Shown here: piece after piece, positions 59,282 through 64,000 of the stretch
How positions within the stretch are numbered: the first letter of the stretch is position 1
Layout: the number at the start of each line of letters is the position of its first letter
NCBI GenBank assembly: GCA_948567375.1
Contig: OX419760.1
Location: forward strand, 63,670,911 to 63,734,910
From: Lunularia cruciata
Lineage: Eukaryota > Streptophyta > Marchantiopsida > Lunulariales > Lunulariaceae
Reading direction: 5' to 3'
DNA length: 64,000 bases
The notes under the pieces: model-generated
The model's database searches: none
What the model was told of the DNA's origin: nothing
The model's input: only the letters and a program-made list of their open reading frames with translations
Position numbers and translations under genes: made by a program

Positions 59282-60105
59282 GTAGGAACCATAAACGATG
59301 TTGGGTAGATCGTTATATAATGCCGAGCATATTGGACCTTGGTACCTTAAAACCTGCGCATCGTCATTGGAATTCTCTTCATTTAGCGCATCTGGTGAGC
59401 GGTGTACAGTAATATCTTCCTCCGTTCCCCCCTCTCCAGCATAAGGGGCAGGCACTACAATAAGTTGCAAGTGACTGAAGAGAGCCTGGAGTTATACAAT
59501 TAGTCACCTCTCGGTACTTCCACTGATTCAGATTAGTGTGAAGTCCTCAAGTCCACGAGAAACCTCAACACGGATGACATCTGAATGATATTATGATTTG
59601 AAGCAGCCTTGAGTTGTGAACTCTTTTTACCTTCCCCGTGCCACGGTTTTATCTAAGGCCATCGTGCGAGAGCCTGCAACTCCATGCGCAAATGCTGAGA
59701 TTTCTTGTCACGTAGGCCTACAGATTGGTACAGATTGAGAGCATATGCACCTCACTTGCACTTTCTTGAACATCAAACTCTTCTTGAAGATGGGGCTGGT
59801 ATTCTCCGCGGCAGTCCGTTACTTCACTGAACTTAGATAAAGAGGTGAAAGAAGCAAATAGTCGAGCCTTAATAATTCTACAGAAACTGAGAGTTCTTTT
59901 ATGTGAACAAAATTCCTGCCCAGCCCCGCTATAGGAGCTCAATCCGGTCAAAAATCTTGTCTCACGTGACTCATTACAAATCACTATATAAGTATCCTTG
60001 TCCAAAGGGAATATGGGTTCCTGTTTGCGTTGGAACCAACTGCGTCTACTTAGAGAAACTCAAATCATCGGAAGGTCAGCATCCCTTCGGAATCCGTGTA
60101 CTCAC

Positions 60106-60238
60106 CCACTGAAGACATCCTTCTTGGAGGAGAAAACGGAGGTGGCTGTTCCAGAGTTTCTTGCAAAACGTTGTCCAGTTCTGCAAGGTGCAAGCGCATT
60201 CTCTCCAGCACATTAGGAATTTGTGCTTGTGCATCCAT
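60106..60238 (-). CDS. Probable exon of an unidentified minus-strand gene
   Basis: 133 bp on minus. The acceptor TACGCTTTGCAG precedes ATGGATGC, and the donor is GTGG followed by GTGAGT. The frame gives a 44-residue helical, Pro-ending stretch (MDAQAQIPNVLERMRLHLAE at the start, PPPFSPPRRMSSV at the end) and leaves the intron in phase 1. It could be the next part of the gene whose exons lie at 62978-63734, but the intervening exons were not found. The product is not recognised. The start Met may be internal. Confidence 0.5.
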
Positions 60239-60881
60239 CTGCAAAGCGTATACATCAGGACTGTCCGCTTTCCACTTAAACCTTTATCGTCTCAAGAGAA
60301 GCAATCATGGAACAGTACATATTTATATATTTATTTACTTATTTACTAATCGAACAAGACGCACGTTGTACATACCCTTTGACGGTGGTTCCTAGTCAGA
60401 AAATCTGGGAAGGTCTACCCCGCTTCTGCCACATGTCTCTACCATTAGCTATGGGTGGGTACTTGCCACCAGTTTGCCCACCAGCAATAAAGTACTACAC
60501 TTTTGTTTCTCCTCACTACACTTTTACTTTTCTTCTTCCTGTCTGCACTGATTTGTCAGTAGCTTCTGGACTACGGATTTGTTGTCCCGGTTGAGAACAT
60601 CTCTCATCCTGCTCGGATTTGCCGTACGTGCCATCAATTGGAGACAGCTAAGGTGCAGGTGGCTTTTACAGCCTGGAGGTGGGCACATCTTCCTCAATTC
60701 GAAAGTTTAGCAGTGACAAGTGGTTTCTGGTAAGCACGAGATTCGAGCTGGATTCTATCTTTTCTTCTCTTCTCAGGCCGGGTGAAGCTTTCTTTGCTAG
60801 GATACGGCACCCGACCGAGCTTGTTTCTGATTTACATATTCATTCATGCCTGTGCATGAGATGAGTCGGTCTGTTTGGTGA

Positions 60882-61163
60882 AAGTTCAAGCGCAGTAATC
60901 TGGCGGAGGAAAGAGGAGCGTGTGTCTATTCTAGAATAGCAGTCACCTCTTACGGTGCTGCAGATGGTCTAGAACCCAAAGGTGATCCCCAAATTACTTT
61001 CACAGTCGGACCCACAGCCAATAATCTGCTCATAGGACAGCAAATCTTCGTACAATCTAGGGAATTGCATATGCGTGCAAGTGCAGAAGAAGTTCCAGGA
61101 TCCTCGATTTTTGAAGCCCAAGACAGGAGATTCCATGATTTAGTGTGTAACGTGCACAAATAG
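60882..61163 (+). other. Open frame without ATG start, unidentified
   Basis: 93 codons open on plus with protein-like composition (YSRIAVTSYGAADGLEPKGD, then ITFTVGPTANNLLIGQQIFV), ending TAG. No family is recognised and the splice borders are weak. It could be an exon of a decayed gene or chance. Confidence 0.25.
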
Positions 61164-61929
61164 CACTAATTCTCGAATTCCCTTATCAAGAAAGGAGGTT
61201 ACCCATAGAGAACGAACAAGCTGTGATTCAGTATGTGAATTTGACGGCTAACTGTAGCACGAGGCTTGTCTGTAATAGGCCCTCTCAATCTTCTCGTGCC
61301 TATGAAGGCAGAATATGGAGAGGAACAAAGACTTTTATCGAGAGGCACGATGAGGATGCATTTTCTGTTTCTTTTGTAGACCCACTATTTGGAGCTCTGA
61401 ATCGCGAAATTTACATACTTATGCGGTTGGAAAAAATCATTTCTTAAGGGAAGTGATTGCTCAGCCTATCTCCACTAACATTGCTTGCTTACGGGAAGTT
61501 GGCCTTTCAGTGACCCCGTAGACGCTCGAAAGTCAATGTTGAAAGAAAAGAAATATTTCGGAGCTACTAAAGTCCTTACAGAACCCATGGGAGGGATATA
61601 GGTAGATGAGAGCAGAAGCCGTTCTGGATCCAGAACTCATGAAATGCAAATGATCGGTAACCAAGATTACTTTATGCACAATGCTAGAATAGTGATAAAT
61701 TTATAAAGTAGAATGCATCGAATGTAACCTCCTGAAGCAAGCAAGGGCATAAATGCAACAAATTGAGAATAACATATATCTTAAGGACTAGTAAATAACT
61801 TGAAATCGATAACAGCTATTCAAACGAATGCGAGAACTATAAAACATTATGTAATTGACCACCAGTAAGCAGTGCATGAACGATGAAAATTGACACGGGA
61901 GGTGGAGTCGGGTAGGAACACTGTAGACA

Positions 61930-61959
61930 CGGCTTGATGGTTCGACCTCCATCAAGCCG
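61930..61959. repeat. Perfect hairpin, 11-bp arms, 8-nt loop
   Basis: CGGCTTGATGG (61930-61940) and CCATCAAGCCG (61949-61959) flank TTCGACCT. It lies in non-repetitive DNA. Confidence 0.85.
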
Positions 61960-62977
61960 GCAGAGAGCGAGGGAAAAATAATGGGGAGGGAATTAGCCGG
62001 AGAAGGGAGGAGTGGAACAATGCGGGGGCTTAGTGGATGGTGCTGCTGCAGAGACGTATCGAAGTGATAGAGAGCGAAGTGAAAGAGAGTATATCGCAAC
62101 AAGCGCTATGGACGCTTGAGTCCTGAGACACTAAACAGCGAAGGGAAGCCAAAGGCGGCCATAGTAAACCTCCGCGAAATCACATGCAACTTCATCAGTA
62201 TATCGCGCAGTGCCCCTCGTACCGAGTTTCTCCTCGAAAACTCTTGAGTACCATGGAAGGGATAGTGAAGTATGAAGATCTCCAGGTGTAGAGTGTCAGC
62301 TACTTCGGGTCCTTCAATGGCCTACATCTTCGTATACATCTTCTATGACAAGATCCCGTATTGAGCATCCCGGAAGCTTAGAGCAGGGCTTTGACCTCAA
62401 AAGAGGTCAAAAGCTGGACCTTTACTATAGTTTTGTGAGTCTGATGATCTCGTCTGTTCTATGAAAGAAATAAACGTAAATGATATTAAAGAGTAATTTC
62501 CATAGTACGCACGGTCCAGAAAGGACAATCTACTCTGACGCGAGATCGAAATCACTCGGTATTATCAGTAGATCTCAAAGAGTATTGATACGTCTACTCT
62601 CCATTGAGTCGTTGATTGCAGAGTTGATTGAGTCGTTGTTTGATTCTAGCATGATAACAACCATTCCCCAAAGATTCTCGTGCCCAGTCTGACTTTACAT
62701 GTCTATTTCCCACTGCGTCCTTTGCGGCAGGGATTGATTCTAGCGTGACAACGATCTCGTAGAGATTCTATTGCTCAATTTGACTAGACTACTTCTTAGC
62801 TCCTGAATCCACAATAAATGAAGGATCTATATAAATAGTGGGAGGGAACGAGAACTTGGCAGGACGCTCATCAGCGGGAGTACTTAATGAGCAACCACAG
62901 ATACATAAACATGCATCTTTACATTTAACCTTGCAACTGCGTTGAAAGTATATGGCCTGGTCAGTCAGGAAAAAAAC

Positions 62978-63121
62978 CTCAGCTTGGTGAATGAATCTCT
63001 GCGCCAAATAAATAGTGTCCTTTCGTGAACTGATTGGTTCTTGATCACCCAGCCCGGAATCCTTCACTCTGATCGACCCCGACTTCGACATCGTCAGATA
63101 GTGGGCAGGATTGAAATCAAC
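62978..63121 (-). CDS. Internal exon (48 codons) of an unidentified minus-strand gene
   Basis: 144 bp, phase 0 at both ends. Acceptor CATAATGCAG, donor GCTGAG then GTTTTT. It encodes VDFNPAHYLTMSKSGSIRVK and ends IYLAQRFIHQAE. The preceding exon (63422-63529) also ends in phase 0, so they join in frame. No domain is recognised; hydrophilic with several Ser/Lys. The donor is weaker than those of the two upstream exons. Confidence 0.6.
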
Positions 63122-63421
63122 CTGCATTATGAAGCATCGAATTGGTCTCATCAATATACCTTCTAAAACTGTTTGAGGCAAACTTTCTCAAGAGTGAGAT
63201 AGAAGAAAACCATCTCATCACTCCTGGGCACTACTGTGTCAACATTAGATCATACGATGTTCCAGTGTCTAGGTCCAAATTCTCTTCTTTGCGCCAAATT
63301 CGGGTCTTCCAGTTTCTCTAACGACAATGATTTCCGATCTGGAGTTTATGCAGACATGCATGAGCAGTAGAAATTTGATGGAAGTTGGTACGGACTCTGA
63401 AAGGTGAAAGTTGAGTCTCAC

Positions 63422-63529
63422 CTCTCGAAAAGGAACCTCCAGGGCGTTTCTCAAACACAGAAGAGCAGCATTTGAATCAGTGAGATGGTTTCCAGTCAAA
63501 ATTTTGCTCACTTGAATGTTCTCCATTGC
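63422..63529 (-). CDS. Internal exon (36 codons) of an unidentified minus-strand gene
   Basis: 108 bp, phase 0 at both ends. Acceptor ATCTACGCAG, donor CGAGAG then GTGAGA. It encodes AMENIQVSKILTGNHLTDSN and ends CLRNALEVPFRE, an amphipathic helical segment. It joins in frame to the exons on both sides. The product is not recognised. Confidence 0.65.
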
Positions 63530-63626
63530 CTGCGTAGATTATGCCACAACGATTATAATTTGTGTCTTCAATGCTCATTATCTCAAACATCACATGTGAA
63601 CTAAGGAGGCGGATGGAACCACTTAC

Positions 63627-63734
63627 TTCATCCATAGAAGGAGGGATGTCACTAGATGCCACGTCGGACAAAACTGGATCAGTCGCTTGTGTTTCGGATA
63701 TTGACATGACAGGACTCAGATGTCCATCGATAAA
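63627..63734 (-). CDS. Internal exon (36 codons) of an unidentified minus-strand gene
   Basis: 108 bp, phase 0 at both ends. The acceptor has a clear pyrimidine tract (TTTCTCTTTTTGTTGCAG) and the donor is a consensus GTAAGT. It encodes FIDGHLSPVMSISETQATDP and ends SDIPPSMDE. It has the same length and phase as the next exon. Earlier exons must lie beyond the right edge. The product is not recognised. Confidence 0.68.
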
Positions 63735-64000
63735 CTGCAACAAAAAGAGAAATCTTTAAATCCAAATGCTGCACGCTCATACGGTTCGAGAATTGGATGT
63801 CGAATTCAAGGCACATAAAACTGTACTTTTTTTTTCAAAAGTTTTGGGGTCCTTCAAATCAGTCTACAATTCCTGAATTGGACTTGAGCTTAATGTCCAA
63901 TATAAAGTTAACTTAATTGGATTACTTTGCACTTGAGTCTATCTTGGCAAGAGCAAGTCCACATGTATTGAATCAATCAGTATTTGAGCTGATGGGAGTT

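Noticed and set aside
59718-60005. Minus-strand frame FSEVTDCRGEYQPHLQEEF as the next exon after 60106-60238
   Set aside because: The acceptor TTTCTGTAG gives the wrong phase with the preceding exon and leads to an early stop. It may still be real with a missing exon between.
60560-60776. Plus-strand exon reading LLDYGFVVP, suggestive of a SET-domain protein
   Set aside because: With the best acceptor the frame begins with an in-frame TAG, the following intron would be only 47 nt, and no other SET motifs were found upstream.
61936-61950. tRNA T-loop-like GGTTCGA
   Set aside because: It sits in a short perfect hairpin with no acceptor, D or anticodon arms around it.
1-64000. CRISPR arrays, rRNA, tRNA genes or bacterial-type operons
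   Set aside because: None was seen. The repeats present are transposon-derived or tandem duplications and the genome is a plant nuclear one.

Overview
This is a piece of plant nuclear genome. The evidence is a complete GARP/MYB transcription factor of the LUX/PCL1 type, consensus GT-AG introns near the right end, Ty3/Gypsy, LINE and other RT-bearing repeats, long AT-rich stretches without genes, and no prokaryotic-style operons. Gene density is very low: one complete gene and one partial multi-exon gene in 64 kb. I suspect a bryophyte- or lycophyte-grade land plant, but the sequence alone does not fix the lineage.

Layout. 1-4545 (+): 3' part of a decayed Ty3/Gypsy element (protease remnant, RT, RNase H, integrase, PHD finger, LTR). 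4546-10008: AT-rich, no gene. 10009-14925 (-): RT-bearing repeat copy A, split by a solo LTR of a second family ('LTR2', 12720-13830) with a perfect 5-bp target duplication. 14926-21420: end fragments of the RT repeat, then AT-rich sequence. 21424-25960 (+): RT-bearing repeat copy B, with another LTR2 solo LTR (21473-22211) and its own 5-bp duplication. 26000-33900: non-repetitive sequence without recognisable genes. 33950-34975: truncated RT repeat copy C. 37381-48472: a three-layer nest, LTR2 (+) holding LTR2 (-) holding a nearly complete Gypsy element (-, 38504-48246). 48933-49650: decayed fragment resembling an FCP1/NIF-type HAD phosphatase domain. 51890-53015: 3' end of a LINE. 55090-57490: promoter, uORF-rich leader and intronless CDS of the LUX-like gene. 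59-64 kb: exons of an unidentified minus-strand gene that runs off the right edge.

The main discovery is the Gypsy family. The nested copy encodes, in order, gag with two zinc knuckles, protease (DSG), a cytosine-5 DNA methyltransferase domain placed between protease and RT, then RT (YIDD), RNase H, integrase and a C-terminal PHD finger. The other copy, at the left edge, has the same PHD finger with all eight zinc ligands but lacks the methyltransferase module, with discrete breakpoints. A retroelement carrying both a DNA-methylation writer and a likely histone-tail reader is unusual. Both copies are broken. Where one copy has a stop codon the other usually still has glutamine, which fits C-to-T decay of methylated CAG sites.

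The LUX-like gene has five short upstream ORFs in its leader, a CCA1-binding-site-like motif beside its probable TATA box and LUX-binding-site-like motifs further upstream, consistent with clock control.
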